Part shown: in pieces, positions 35,713-44,229 of the stretch
Layout: each line of letters begins with the position of its first letter
How positions within the stretch are numbered: the first letter of the stretch is position 1
Assembly: GCA_015066805.1 (NCBI GenBank)
Contig: SVNP01000003.1
Coordinates: 1 to 57,859 of the forward strand
Source: Ruminococcus sp.
GTDB lineage: Bacteria; Bacillota; Clostridia; Oscillospirales; Ruminococcaceae
Direction of reading: 5' to 3'
Length of the DNA: 57,859 nucleotides
Made by a program: the position numbers and the translations under genes
Notes under the pieces: model-generated
The model's input: only the letters and a program-made list of their open reading frames with translations
What the model was told of the DNA's origin: nothing
The model's database searches: none

Positions 35713-37995
35713 ATGATGAAACTGATGCAACGTATGCAGGCAGTTACCGCTGCGGCGGCTCTGCTGGCTGCCGGTACGCAGATGCTGCCTCTGACAGCAG
35801 CCGCTGCGCCCGATTACGAATACGCCAAGGCCTTGCAGATGTCGCTGTACTTCTATGAGTGCCAGCAGGCAGGCGAGCTGCCCGACTGGAACCGTGTGGA
35901 GTGGCGCGGCGATTCCACTGTGGGCGATGATCTCAACGGCGGCTGGTATGATGCGGGTGACCATGTGAAGTTCAATCTGCCCATGGCTTATTCTGCGGCA
36001 ATGCTGGCGTGGGGTCTGTACCAGTACCCCGAAGGCGTGGAAGCCTGCGGCGAAATGACCAACTATGTGAACAATCTGAAATGGGTGCTGGATTATCTGG
36101 CAGCCTGTGATCTGGGTGACAGCGTCATCTATCAGGTGGGTAACGGTCAGGAAGACCATACCTGGTGGGGTGCTGTGGAGCTGGTGGAATACGGCATGAT
36201 CGACCAGGGCGTTTCCAATCCCAGAGGTCATCTGGAGGGCAGAAATTGTTCTGCCGTAACCGCAGAGATGGGTGCTGCTCTGGCAGCAGGCTATTGCGCT
36301 TTGCAGGGCAGAGTGGATGATGCGGTGCTGGAGGACTATCTGGAGCATGCACAGAACTTTTTTGCCATGGCAGATGAGGACAGAAGCGATGAAACTTACG
36401 CCAACAGCGATCCCACACTGGGCGGCTTTTATCGTTCCTCCCATTTTTATGATGAGCTGTTCTGGTGTGCCAACTGGCTGTACATTGCAACAGGCGATGC
36501 CGCTTTTTTGGAAAAAGCCGAGTCCTATATTCCCAATCTGGGTACAGAGCTGGGTACCAATGAGCTGAAATACTCCTGGGCGCATTGCTGGGATGATGTG
36601 CAGCAGGGCGGCACGCTGCTGTATGCTATCAATACCGGAGATGCTACCTGGAAGGAACAGGTGAGAAAGCATCTGGAATACTGGAACAATACCTCTGATC
36701 TGCTGCCCGGCGGTGCTGTGTATGTGCAGAACTGGGGCTGTCTGCGGTATGCGACTGCCGTGGGCTTCATCACCGCAGTTGCCAATGACACCCTGTTTGC
36801 AAGCGACAGCAAGTATGATACCTACAAGACCCTTTACGAAACCCAGATCAACTACTGCCTGGGCGGTAACCCCGCCGGCAGAGCCTATGTTGTGGGCTTT
36901 GATGAAACCGCACCCATCAATCCCCATCACAGAACCGCACACGGCTCCTGGTGCAACAGCTTCTATGAGCCGGAAACCAGCCGCCATATTCTGTACGGCG
37001 CACTGGTGGGCGGCCCCACCCAGGATGGCTCCTATGAGGATGACCGCAACAACTTTATCAATAATGAGGTTGCCACCGACTATAACGCTGCCTACACCGC
37101 ACTGCTGTGCAAAATGGTGGATGCCTACGGCGGCAGCACCGATCCCGACTTCCCTCGCCCCGAGGTGAGAGGGGATGAGCTTTTTGTGGAGGTCAAGCAT
37201 AAGGCCTCCGGCACCGGCTCTGATCTTTCCCTGAAGCTGACCAACCAGACCGCATGGCCTGCCCGTGTGGTAAACAACATCTCCTTCCGTTACTATGTGG
37301 ATCTGACGGAGGTGTTGGATGCAGGCTACACCGCCGATCAGGTGGTGATCCGCTGCGACCGTAACCAATCGGAGATGTACGCAAGCTACACACCTGCAAC
37401 GGTTTCCGGTATGCAGCATTACAGCGGCAACATCTACTATGTAGAGGTGACCTGCCCCGATGGCCGTGTGGCAATGCCTATCTCCGAGGGTAACTACCAG
37501 TGCGAGTTTATGCTGGCTTTGGTGTACCCCAACTACGGCAGCGGCTGGGATGCCTCCAATGACTACTCTGCACAGGGCGCAAGCGCCACAGAGAATGTCA
37601 AGAGCGATAAGATCACCATTTACGAGGACGGCGTACTGATCTACGGTACCGAGCCCGATGGTACCACCGGTGAGGGCTCCATCAGTGCAAATCCCGCACC
37701 CGGCGGCGAGCCCATCGGACCCATCGTGACCACTCCTGCCGAAACCACCACCACCCAGCCTGCTCCCACAGCCGATTGGGGCGATGTGAACTGCGACGGT
37801 CAGGTGAAGATCGGTGATGTGGTGCTTCTGAACCGTTTCTTCTCCGAGGATATTACCGCTGTGGTGACCGAACAGGGTCTTGCCAATGCACAGTGCTATG
37901 CCGACGGAGAGCTGACCGGTGAGGATGCCACCATGATCCTGAAGTATCTGGCAGGCATGATCCTCTTTGAAGAACTTGGCGCACCCCTTGCATGA
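35713..37995 (+). CDS. secreted GH9 cellulase with CBM3c-like module and dockerin
   Basis: The protein has 760 residues. Order: signal peptide (1-32), GH9 catalytic (alpha/alpha)6 domain (33-455), a CBM3c-like module (about 475-640; EVKHKASGTGSDLSLKLTNQT, later MALVYPNYG-type beta strands), Thr/Pro-rich linker (680-695) and type I dockerin (697-755; WGDVNCDGQVKIGDVVLLNRFF and GELTGEDATMILKYLAGM). Catalytic residues are Asp80/Asp83 in YDAGDHVKF, the AHGSW loop, and Glu near 452 in NNEVATDYNAAY. GH9-CBM3c enzymes are typically processive endoglucanases. Two ATGs (35713, 35716) follow AAAAGGAGAGG. It is attached to a scaffoldin outside the cell. Confidence 0.95.
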   Translation: MMKLMQRMQAVTAAAALLAAGTQMLPLTAAAAPDYEYAKALQMSLYFYECQQAGELPDWNRVEWRGDSTVGDDLNGGWYDAGDHVKFNLPMAYSAAMLAWGLYQYPEGVEACGEMTNYVNNLKWVLDYLAACDLGDSVIYQVGNGQEDHTWWGAVELVEYGMIDQGVSNPRGHLEGRNCSAVTAEMGAALAAGYCALQGRVDDAVLEDYLEHAQNFFAMADEDRSDETYANSDPTLGGFYRSSHFYDELFWCANWLYIATGDAAFLEKAESYIPNLGTELGTNELKYSWAHCWDDVQQGGTLLYAINTGDATWKEQVRKHLEYWNNTSDLLPGGAVYVQNWGCLRYATAVGFITAVANDTLFASDSKYDTYKTLYETQINYCLGGNPAGRAYVVGFDETAPINPHHRTAHGSWCNSFYEPETSRHILYGALVGGPTQDGSYEDDRNNFINNEVATDYNAAYTALLCKMVDAYGGSTDPDFPRPEVRGDELFVEVKHKASGTGSDLSLKLTNQTAWPARVVNNISFRYYVDLTEVLDAGYTADQVVIRCDRNQSEMYASYTPATVSGMQHYSGNIYYVEVTCPDGRVAMPISEGNYQCEFMLALVYPNYGSGWDASNDYSAQGASATENVKSDKITIYEDGVLIYGTEPDGTTGEGSISANPAPGGEPIGPIVTTPAETTTTQPAPTADWGDVNCDGQVKIGDVVLLNRFFSEDITAVVTEQGLANAQCYADGELTGEDATMILKYLAGMILFEELGAPLA

Positions 37996-38000
37996 TTTGA

Positions 38001-38036
38001 AAAAGCCGCCCCCGATGTATGATCGGGGGCGGTTTG
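38001..38036. terminator. bidirectional terminator between cellulase and Fe-S genes
   Basis: GCCGCCCCCGAT pairs with ATCGGGGGCGGT around GTATG, with AAAA before and TTT after. Confidence 0.85.
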
Positions 38037-38048
38037 GTTATATAGAGA

Positions 38049-38966
38049 TCATTTCAGGAAGCCGTTGAGGATATGCTCTTCTGCTTCTTCCTCGGTCAGA
38101 CCAAGGGTCATCAGCTTCAGAAGCTGGTCGCCTGCAATTTTTCCGATGGCCGCTTCGTGGATGAGCTGTGCATCGGTGCAGTTGGCACGGATGGCAGGGA
38201 TGGAGCTGATCTTTGCATTGCCCATGATGATGGAATCACACTGCACATGACCGAAGCATTTATCGTTGCCGGTCATGCAGGGGAAGAACACCTGCTCGGA
38301 GTCATCCTGTCCCACGGAACGGGAAAGAATACGGGCGGTAGAATCTTCACCATCCAGGAAAATATCCACCTTGGATTCTGCCTTCTGGGTGCCGTGGGTC
38401 AGCAGACGCTCTGTCAGCACGGCCTCTGCACCCTTGCCCACATGAATGGTGGTTTCACGGTTGGTGGAGTCGATGCCACGGATCTGGGTCATGTCCATCT
38501 CCATGGTAGCACCCTCCTCCAGATACACGGCGGTGGTGGGGTTCATGATTCTGGAACCGGTGCCTTCGCCTTGTCCGTAGTGTTTTTCCACATACTTGAC
38601 ATGGGCGCCCTTGCCCACATAAAAGGTATGCACACCGCTGTGCGCGCTGTCCTCACTGCCGGAATTATGAATTCCGCAGCCCGCCACGATCAGCACATCG
38701 CTGCCCTCACCGATATAAAAATCGTTGACAACGGATTCCTGAATGCCGCTTTTGGCAAGGATCACGGGGATATGCACGCTCTGATTGACGGTGCCGGGGG
38801 CAATATGGATCTCAATGCCGTCCACACCCTCCTTGGGGATAATACGGATCTCATCGGTGCTGTTGCGGGCTTCGCTTTGTCCGTCCTTACGGATGTTATA
38901 GGCCCCCTGGGGGATCTCATGCAGAGAAGCAACGGCTTCCAGTAAGCTGCGATCAATGTCATTCAT
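38049..38966 (-). CDS. SufB/SufD-family Fe-S scaffold protein of a two-gene system
   Basis: The protein has 305 residues, much shorter than SufB of the full SUF operon (about 465). It has the right-handed beta-helix core of SufB/SufD (GSDVLIVAGCGIHNSG, HTFYVGKGAHVKYVEKHYG, TTIHVGKGAEAVLTER, AIGKIAGDQLLKLMTLGLTEEEAEEHIL). It lies one base after sufC and no sufS, sufU or sufD is present, so this is the minimal SufC-SufB-like (SmsCB-type) arrangement known in methanogens and some anaerobic bacteria. It probably builds or carries Fe-S clusters in the cytoplasm with the SufC ATPase. Confidence 0.9.
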   Translation of the reverse strand: MNDIDRSLLEAVASLHEIPQGAYNIRKDGQSEARNSTDEIRIIPKEGVDGIEIHIAPGTVNQSVHIPVILAKSGIQESVVNDFYIGEGSDVLIVAGCGIHNSGSEDSAHSGVHTFYVGKGAHVKYVEKHYGQGEGTGSRIMNPTTAVYLEEGATMEMDMTQIRGIDSTNRETTIHVGKGAEAVLTERLLTHGTQKAESKVDIFLDGEDSTARILSRSVGQDDSEQVFFPCMTGNDKCFGHVQCDSIIMGNAKISSIPAIRANCTDAQLIHEAAIGKIAGDQLLKLMTLGLTEEEAEEHILNGFLK

Positions 38967-38967
38967 T

Positions 38968-39708
38968 TCAGTTGCCTCCTTCCGTTTTCGGCTCCAGTGC
39001 CTTGCAGGAGAACACGGTATCCTTCACGATTTTGGGCAGGATCTCCGCCGGTGTGCCTCTGTCGGCAATTTTACCGTCAGAAACCATCAGAATGGAATCA
39101 GCCATAGAAAGGATCCGTTCCTGGTGGGAAATGACCAGAATGGTGGCATTGCGCTTATCACGCAGGGCACCAAAGGTTTCGGTCAGGCGGGAAAAGCTCC
39201 AAAGATCAATACCTGCTTCGGGCTCATCAAAGATCATCAGGTTGGCGTTGCCTGCCAGCACCGTAGCGATCTCGATACGCTTGACCTCGCCGCCGGAAAG
39301 GGAAGTGTTCACTTCTCTGTCCAGATAATCCTTGGCGCACAGGCCTACCTGTGTCAGCAAGCCGCATTCCTCGCTGTGGGAGAGCTTTCTGCCGGCAGCC
39401 ACCGTCAACAGATCACGGACGGTAATGCCTTTGAAGCGGGGGGGGTGCTGGAAGCCGTAGCGAACGCCCAGCTTGGCACGTTCGGTGATGGTAAGATGGG
39501 TGATATCGGTATCATTCCATGTAATGGAGCCGCCCGTAGGCTGCGCCAGACCCATAATACACTTGGCCAGTGTGGTTTTTCCGCCGCCGTTGGGGCCTGT
39601 AATGACCATAAAGTGGTTGGGCTCTACGGTCAGATCAATTCCGCGGAGAATGCCTGTGGTTTTACCCTCGGCAGACACGGAATACTGTAAATTCTGAATC
39701 TTCAGCAT
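38968..39708 (-). CDS. sufC: SufC-type ABC ATPase for Fe-S cluster assembly
   Basis: The protein has 246 residues. It has Walker A GPNGGGKTTLAKCIMGL, a Q-loop in FQHPPRFKGI, the signature LSGGEVKRIEIA, Walker B LMIFDEPEAGIDLWS and the switch His in ISHQERIL. The FQHPP and EPEAGIDLW segments are typical of SufC. It powers conformational change of its SufB-like partner, encoded one base downstream. It is the first gene of the two-gene operon and has its own promoter. Confidence 0.95.
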   Translation of the reverse strand: MLKIQNLQYSVSAEGKTTGILRGIDLTVEPNHFMVITGPNGGGKTTLAKCIMGLAQPTGGSITWNDTDITHLTITERAKLGVRYGFQHPPRFKGITVRDLLTVAAGRKLSHSEECGLLTQVGLCAKDYLDREVNTSLSGGEVKRIEIATVLAGNANLMIFDEPEAGIDLWSFSRLTETFGALRDKRNATILVISHQERILSMADSILMVSDGKIADRGTPAEILPKIVKDTVFSCKALEPKTEGGN

Positions 39709-39750
39709 GAAGCATCATTCCTCTCTGGTAGTGCGATCACATACCTTATT

Positions 39751-39779
39751 ATTCTACCATATACTGCAAAAAAAGTCAA
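39751..39779 (-). promoter_or_regulatory. promoter of the two-gene Fe-S operon
   Basis: On the minus strand TTGACT and TAGAAT are 17 bp apart with an extended -10 TGG. No IscR-like operator is recognised. Confidence 0.75.
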
Positions 39780-39843
39780 GGAGCGACAGGACACCGCCAC
39801 AGTTCTTTCCAAAGACATTTTGCCCCTTGGCAGGGTGCATATA

Positions 39844-39884
39844 CAAAAAAACCAACGGGGAACAGGATTCCTCGTTGGTTTTTG
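39844..39884 (-). terminator. terminator of the TPM/zinc-ribbon/SPFH operon
   Basis: On the minus strand AACCAACGAGG pairs with CCCCGTTGGTT and is followed by TTTTT. The stop codon of the last gene lies just upstream. Confidence 0.85.
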
Positions 39885-39886
39885 CA

Positions 39887-40819
39887 TTATCGTCTTCTTC
39901 CGCCGCCGCCGTGAGAATGGCCGCCGCCGGATCTGTGTGATCTTCCGCCGCCGCCTCCGCCGCTTCGGCCGCCGCTGCTGCTTGAGCTGATGCGTGTGCG
40001 TGACTGGTACTGACGCAGGAAGAGATCATCACTGATGTGGAATTTGGTTTCGTTATGGCTGATATAGTTGGTGGGGGAGAGTGCCTTGGTCAACCGATAG
40101 CTGTTTTTGATGCAGGCCATGGAAACGGCACACACCACAATGCCAATGAGAATACCCATAGGCAGGGCGGGAATCAGGTGGAAGTTGAACCAAAAGGGCA
40201 GGCTGTCGGCAGATACGAGCTTGTCGCCTTTCATGTAAAGGTATTCGCCGGTATCATGCTGATACACATAAGCATTGGCAGGCGGCCCCGAACGATACTG
40301 CCGCTGGATCTCCAGACAGAAATCCTCAATGGCGGCGTAGGTTTCGCCCGCCAGCATATGATCCCATATGGCATCCCAGATCTCCTCTGTGCGGTTATCT
40401 TCATCGCCGTTATAGAAGTAGATCTGCCCCGTACCGGAGGTGGTGATGTAATCATAATTGGTGCTGTTGTTGATCAGCAGCAGAATACCGTCGGTATCCT
40501 CACCATACTGGGGGTTAAACAATTGATCGTAGTTGTCATCGGCGGTACGGATGACATCGGAATCGCCGGAAAACTCGGTTTCCGGCCCGTAGATGTACAC
40601 CGCCACATACATATCAATGTCTTCGCTGATCTGCTTGACCATGGCATCGGCACTGTCCAGCTCGGCATCGGTAAGGATGCCCTGTACATCGTAGACACCG
40701 CAGTTTTCAATACAGTTTTCGTAGGGACGCGCCGCAGAGGCAGTCAGTGCGCCTGCGGAAAGCATGGCACCTGCCGCCCAGATGCTCAGCAGAAGGGAGG
40801 AAATACGTTTTTTTGTCAT
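39887..40819 (-). CDS. TPM-domain membrane protein, YdjH-like
   Basis: The protein has 310 residues. A signal peptide (1-29) is followed by a TPM (TLP18.3/Psb32/MOLO-1) domain (about 35-150; YDVQGILTDAE, DMYVAVYIYG, DGILLLINNSTNYDYITTSGTG), one transmembrane helix (about 217-240) and a cytoplasmic Ser/Gly/His/Arg-rich tail. In Bacillus, YdjH carries the same domain beside YdjG and YdjI. The ATG at 40819 overlaps the preceding stop as ATGA, so it is translationally coupled. The Gly-rich basic tail may bind nucleic acid or membranes; unproven. Confidence 0.85.
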   Translation of the reverse strand: MTKKRISSLLLSIWAAGAMLSAGALTASAARPYENCIENCGVYDVQGILTDAELDSADAMVKQISEDIDMYVAVYIYGPETEFSGDSDVIRTADDNYDQLFNPQYGEDTDGILLLINNSTNYDYITTSGTGQIYFYNGDEDNRTEEIWDAIWDHMLAGETYAAIEDFCLEIQRQYRSGPPANAYVYQHDTGEYLYMKGDKLVSADSLPFWFNFHLIPALPMGILIGIVVCAVSMACIKNSYRLTKALSPTNYISHNETKFHISDDLFLRQYQSRTRISSSSSGGRSGGGGGGRSHRSGGGHSHGGGGRRR

Positions 40820-41880
40820 AGCATAAACCCTCCGATCAATGTGCTGATCAGTGCCACCGCAGCGGCCAGCCCAAGGCTGAAGCCCCACATTTTCTTTTTG
40901 GAAACAGGGGGTTCGCCTGCAAACTTACCGCTTTGGCCGTTAATGGCAAACTCATAGGTTTTATCCTGATAGCGGTAGGTCATGAACCACACGGGGAGCA
41001 TCATATACTGCCACTCGGTACTAAGCACCTTGATATCCGAGTGGGTGACGGACAAAGAGGTATAGCCCTTTGCGGAGGAACGCAGAAGCTGATCGCAGGC
41101 CTGTACCGCACGCCGTTGTACTCTGGGGAAGACTGCCGACATATTCAGGTCGTATTTTTCTGCCAGAAAACCGCTGAGATACTGCATGGCAAAGGGGGTC
41201 GCCGCCTGATAATCAAAGGGCTCCAGTGCCTCCATCAGCACATCGCTGATATGGCTTGCGCCGTCTGCGGGGATGCCCCGCAGTATGACAGTGGCGTTTC
41301 GCTTGATGGCATATTCCTTGGTTTCGGTGATACGGGTATCACCGACGGTCCAGCTACGGACTTTTTTGCCCAAGGCTTCCATATCGGCGGAGTTTTCGCA
41401 GTCTGTGACCCAGAAGGGCACATACAGACCCACGATCTTCTCCATCTGTGCATCGGAGGTGAAATCGCTTGGCAGGAACCATTTTTTCTTGCACCAGTCC
41501 TTGAACTGCTGTACGGCGGCATCGCGGCTCAGACGGAAGGGGATGACCTTGGAGGGACGGAACTCGCCCGAAACACGTCCCTGCAGGATCACAGGGCTGT
41601 GGCAGTAGTAGCAGAAGGTGGCGGCGGTGTTATCATCCGCCATAACCTCCGCACCGCAGCTTTCGCAGTGGTAGAAGCCTGTGTTTTCGGCAAATTCTTC
41701 CACAGCCTGTTGTTCTTCGGGGGTGATGTTCTCCAGCTTTTCTTCCTGTTTGGCGGCAATATGCTCCATTTCCTGCTTGGTGAAGCTGCTTTGGCAGTAT
41801 TCACAGCGGAAATCTTGCTGATCTGCAGAAAAAACCAGCTCCGCACCGCAGTTGGGACATTTGAACGCAACAGATTCCAT
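40816..41880 (-). CDS. zinc-ribbon protein with C-terminal membrane helix, YdjG-like
   Basis: The protein has 354 residues. Two zinc ribbons form the N-terminus: CPNCG..CEYC (about residues 8-30) and CESCG..CYYC (about 70-92). A long central region (EKIVGLYVPFWVTDCE; later RNATVILRGIPADGASHISDVLMEALEPFDY) ends in one transmembrane helix at about 330-352. This layout is that of Bacillus YdjG, encoded with PspA-like YdjF, TPM protein YdjH and SPFH protein YdjI. The ATG at 41880 follows AGAGGA; the frame is open six bases further from a TTG. Function inferred: envelope-stress membrane complex. Confidence 0.85.
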   Translation of the reverse strand: MESVAFKCPNCGAELVFSADQQDFRCEYCQSSFTKQEMEHIAAKQEEKLENITPEEQQAVEEFAENTGFYHCESCGAEVMADDNTAATFCYYCHSPVILQGRVSGEFRPSKVIPFRLSRDAAVQQFKDWCKKKWFLPSDFTSDAQMEKIVGLYVPFWVTDCENSADMEALGKKVRSWTVGDTRITETKEYAIKRNATVILRGIPADGASHISDVLMEALEPFDYQAATPFAMQYLSGFLAEKYDLNMSAVFPRVQRRAVQACDQLLRSSAKGYTSLSVTHSDIKVLSTEWQYMMLPVWFMTYRYQDKTYEFAINGQSGKFAGEPPVSKKKMWGFSLGLAAAVALISTLIGGFML

Positions 41881-41886
41881 GGGCAA

Positions 41887-43032
41887 TTATCCTCTGCGAT
41901 TGCCGCAGTTGGAGCAGAAGTTGCCCTGGTTGGTCATACCGCAGCTACACTGCCAGGGGCCGTTTGCCACAGGACGCTTTGCGCCGCAGTTGGCACAGAA
42001 ATTGCCCTGGTTGCTCATGCCGCAGCCGCACTGCCAGCCTGCTGCCTGATTCTGCACGGGCTGCTGTGCAGGCTGAATGTTCTGGAATACGCCTGCCATG
42101 GATGCCATACCTGCGCCCATGCCCATAAATGCGGTGCCTGCACCTGCGGGGTTGGAGCCTGCTGCCTGCAAGCCCTGTGCCGCAGCGGTCTGTACATAGG
42201 CTGCACGGATGTTCTGATCCTGCATCATGGCACCCTGGTTACGCATATTGATGAGTGCCTTGCTTTCGTCATCGTAGCTGACATTGGAGATCGCCACGGA
42301 AACGATCTCAAAGCCCCTGCGGGTACGCCAGTCCTCATCCAGCACATCGGCCATCTGCTTGGAAAGCTCCATGGTCTTGGAACCCAGAGAGGAAATACGC
42401 ACGCCTTCCTCGGAGAGCTTGCCGAAGGCAGTCTGCAGGGCGCAGAGGAACTCGTTGAGGAACTGCTCGTTTACATGGGAGATATCAATGTGATCCTGAC
42501 CCTTGGGCAGAACCTCCTGATAGAACAGAACGGGGTCGGTAACACGGATGGAGTAGGTACCGTGGCAGCGCACAAACAGCTCTGCCTGATAGAAATTGTC
42601 AAAATACTGCAGCGCATTGCGGGTGCCGAAGCGGATGCCGCGCAGCTCCTGCAGATTGATGAACATAACCTCCTGAGAGGCGGAAGGAACACCGTTGAAG
42701 CGGAAGCGGTTGAAGCTGTCCTTGACGGAATCTGCCAGCTGACCGTTGAAAATAGAGGGGGTGGAGCTGGCGAATACTTTGTAATAACCGGGATATGCGC
42801 TGTAATCCACGATCTGGCCGCCATCCAGCAGCAGCATAGCCTGCTTTTCGGCAACCTGGATCACAGAGCCGTTGGAGATGATGTTTTCACTCCGCTTGTT
42901 CTTTTTTGTGTTGACAGGGTAGCCCTTGGTGGCTACGGTGGAAATGCTCATCTGGGCAGGCTGAACAACCTCCAGCCAGGAATCGGCCAGCACGCCGGAT
43001 ACAGACGAAACAGCAGCTTGAATCAGACCCAT
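41887..43032 (-). CDS. SPFH/band-7-like protein with tandem C-terminal zinc ribbons, YdjI-like
   Basis: The protein has 381 residues. The SPFH-like (virion-core-type) domain covers about 20-270 (WLEVVQPAQMSISTVATKGYPV; later VRCHGTYSIRVTDPVLFYQEVLP; RGFEIVSVAISNVSYDDESK). An Ala/Gly/Met-rich stretch follows (about 275-325). Two near-identical ribbons WQCGCGMSNQGNFCANCG and WQCSCGMTNQGNFCSNCG close the protein. No transmembrane helix is seen, so membrane association would be peripheral or through partners. In Bacillus, YdjI assembles with PspA, but no pspA gene lies in this operon. It is the first gene of the three. Confidence 0.87.
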   Translation of the reverse strand: MGLIQAAVSSVSGVLADSWLEVVQPAQMSISTVATKGYPVNTKKNKRSENIISNGSVIQVAEKQAMLLLDGGQIVDYSAYPGYYKVFASSTPSIFNGQLADSVKDSFNRFRFNGVPSASQEVMFINLQELRGIRFGTRNALQYFDNFYQAELFVRCHGTYSIRVTDPVLFYQEVLPKGQDHIDISHVNEQFLNEFLCALQTAFGKLSEEGVRISSLGSKTMELSKQMADVLDEDWRTRRGFEIVSVAISNVSYDDESKALINMRNQGAMMQDQNIRAAYVQTAAAQGLQAAGSNPAGAGTAFMGMGAGMASMAGVFQNIQPAQQPVQNQAAGWQCGCGMSNQGNFCANCGAKRPVANGPWQCSCGMTNQGNFCSNCGNRRG

Positions 43033-43083
43033 GATAAAAACCTCCTAAAAATATGTTCGCACCGCATAATACGGATTATATCC

Positions 43084-43112
43084 ATTATAACATATTCTGA
43101 CCAAAATTGCAA
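43084..43112 (-). promoter_or_regulatory. promoter of the SPFH/zinc-ribbon/TPM operon
   Basis: On the minus strand TTGCAA and a perfect TATAAT are 17 bp apart with an extended -10 TGT. It is sigma-A-like, unlike the sigma-W promoter known for the Bacillus operon. Confidence 0.8.
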
Positions 43113-43170
43113 GTGCTTTCCCATATCAGCGTACAGAAGCCTCCGCTTGGCTCTTTTCTACAATTTCCCC

Positions 43171-43199
43171 TTGACAAATGGGGGTGAATATGGTATGAT
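43171..43199 (+). promoter_or_regulatory. promoter of the YbjN-to-GH5 gene row
   Basis: A perfect TTGACA and TATGAT are 17 bp apart with an extended -10 TGG. Confidence 0.8.
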
Positions 43200-43244
43200 A
43201 TGACTATACACTACTAAGGTTGTGCAGAAAGGAGGGGATCCCCC

Positions 43245-43796
43245 ATGGAGCTGACCCCACAGCGAATGGATCATGCGAGGAAGAATTTTAACATTCTGAT
43301 CGCCATGCTGGAGCAAAGAAAGCTCAAGTACAGCATCGAGGAAAACCGGCAGGATTTCTCTCATGTACGCATCCGCTTTACCGGTGAGGATCTTCCCATG
43401 GATCTGCACCTGCTATTCCGGCCGGAGCGGCAGATGGTCTCGTTGTATTCGCCCATGCCCTTTACGGTGCCCGCAGGCCGCAGCGCAGATATGGCGGTGG
43501 CGGTGGCGGCAGCCAATCACGGGCTGGCAGACGGCTCCTTTGATTTTGACCACAAGGAGGGTGCCCTGCGGTTCCGCATGACTGCCCCTTTTATGGAAAC
43601 CACCCTCAGTGCCGATTTGTTTGAGTATCTGCTGTATGTGGCGGCCGATACCATCGACCGCTACAACGACCGCTTTCTGGCATTGAGCGAGGGAAAGATG
43701 ACGTTGATGGACTTCCTGCACGCCGATGAACAACGTACCGCGCAATCCAAAAAAGAATCCGACACGATGGAGAAACAATCATGCGAAAATATCTGA
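43245..43796 (+). CDS. YbjN-like small protein
   Basis: The protein has 183 residues. The core ARKNFNILIAMLEQRKLKYSIEE, a beta stretch (RIRFTGEDLPMDLHLLFRPERQMVSLYSPMPFTV) and VAAANHGLADGSFDFDHKEGALRFRMTAPF followed by a helix ending DTIDRYNDRFLAL resemble the YbjN family, a type III secretion chaperone-like fold seen in many bacteria with a regulatory or stress role. There is no membrane segment. The ATG at 43245 follows AAAGGAGGGG. The last 16 bases overlap the next gene, so they are coupled. Confidence 0.75.
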   Translation: MELTPQRMDHARKNFNILIAMLEQRKLKYSIEENRQDFSHVRIRFTGEDLPMDLHLLFRPERQMVSLYSPMPFTVPAGRSADMAVAVAAANHGLADGSFDFDHKEGALRFRMTAPFMETTLSADLFEYLLYVAADTIDRYNDRFLALSEGKMTLMDFLHADEQRTAQSKKESDTMEKQSCENI

Positions 43797-44215
43797 CAGA
43801 GTACCTGAGCCGCATTGAAGACCTGCTGAAACGGAATGCGGCACTGGATTATGATGAGCTGATCCGCAACCACCTGCAGAAGATCGAGTTTATGCAGCAC
43901 GAACGGCTGGTGCATTTTCTGGTGACCATGCTGTTCTCTCTGGGGCTGTTTTTGATGATGGGGACTTTCCTCATTGCGGAAACGGTGCTGCTGCTGCCCT
44001 TGCTGTTTCTGATCCTTGTGCTGCTGATCCCTTACATCCTGCACTACTATTTCCTGGAAAACTCCGTGCAAAAGATGTATAAGATCTACGATGAGCTGAA
44101 TCATCGCAGACTGGAGAAAAACCGCCTGATGCGGGAAGCGGCGGAGCGAGCAGCCATTGCAGACTCCGTGGCTGCGCAGAAAAAGGATCCGGCAGCCGAT
44201 ACGCCTGCCACCTGA
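43781..44215 (+). CDS. small membrane protein, unknown
   Basis: The protein has 144 residues. Two adjacent transmembrane helices (about 43-62 and 65-88) sit between a cytoplasmic-looking helical N-terminus (YLSRIEDLLKRNAALDYDELIRNHLQKIEF) and a charged C-terminal coil (KMYKIYDELNHRRLEKNRLMREAAERAA). No family recognised. It overlaps the upstream YbjN-like gene and is followed 14 bases later by another small unknown, suggesting the three proteins act together. Confidence 0.7.
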   Translation: MRKYLTEYLSRIEDLLKRNAALDYDELIRNHLQKIEFMQHERLVHFLVTMLFSLGLFLMMGTFLIAETVLLLPLLFLILVLLIPYILHYYFLENSVQKMYKIYDELNHRRLEKNRLMREAAERAAIADSVAAQKKDPAADTPAT

Positions 44216-44229
44216 AAGGATGAACCCCT

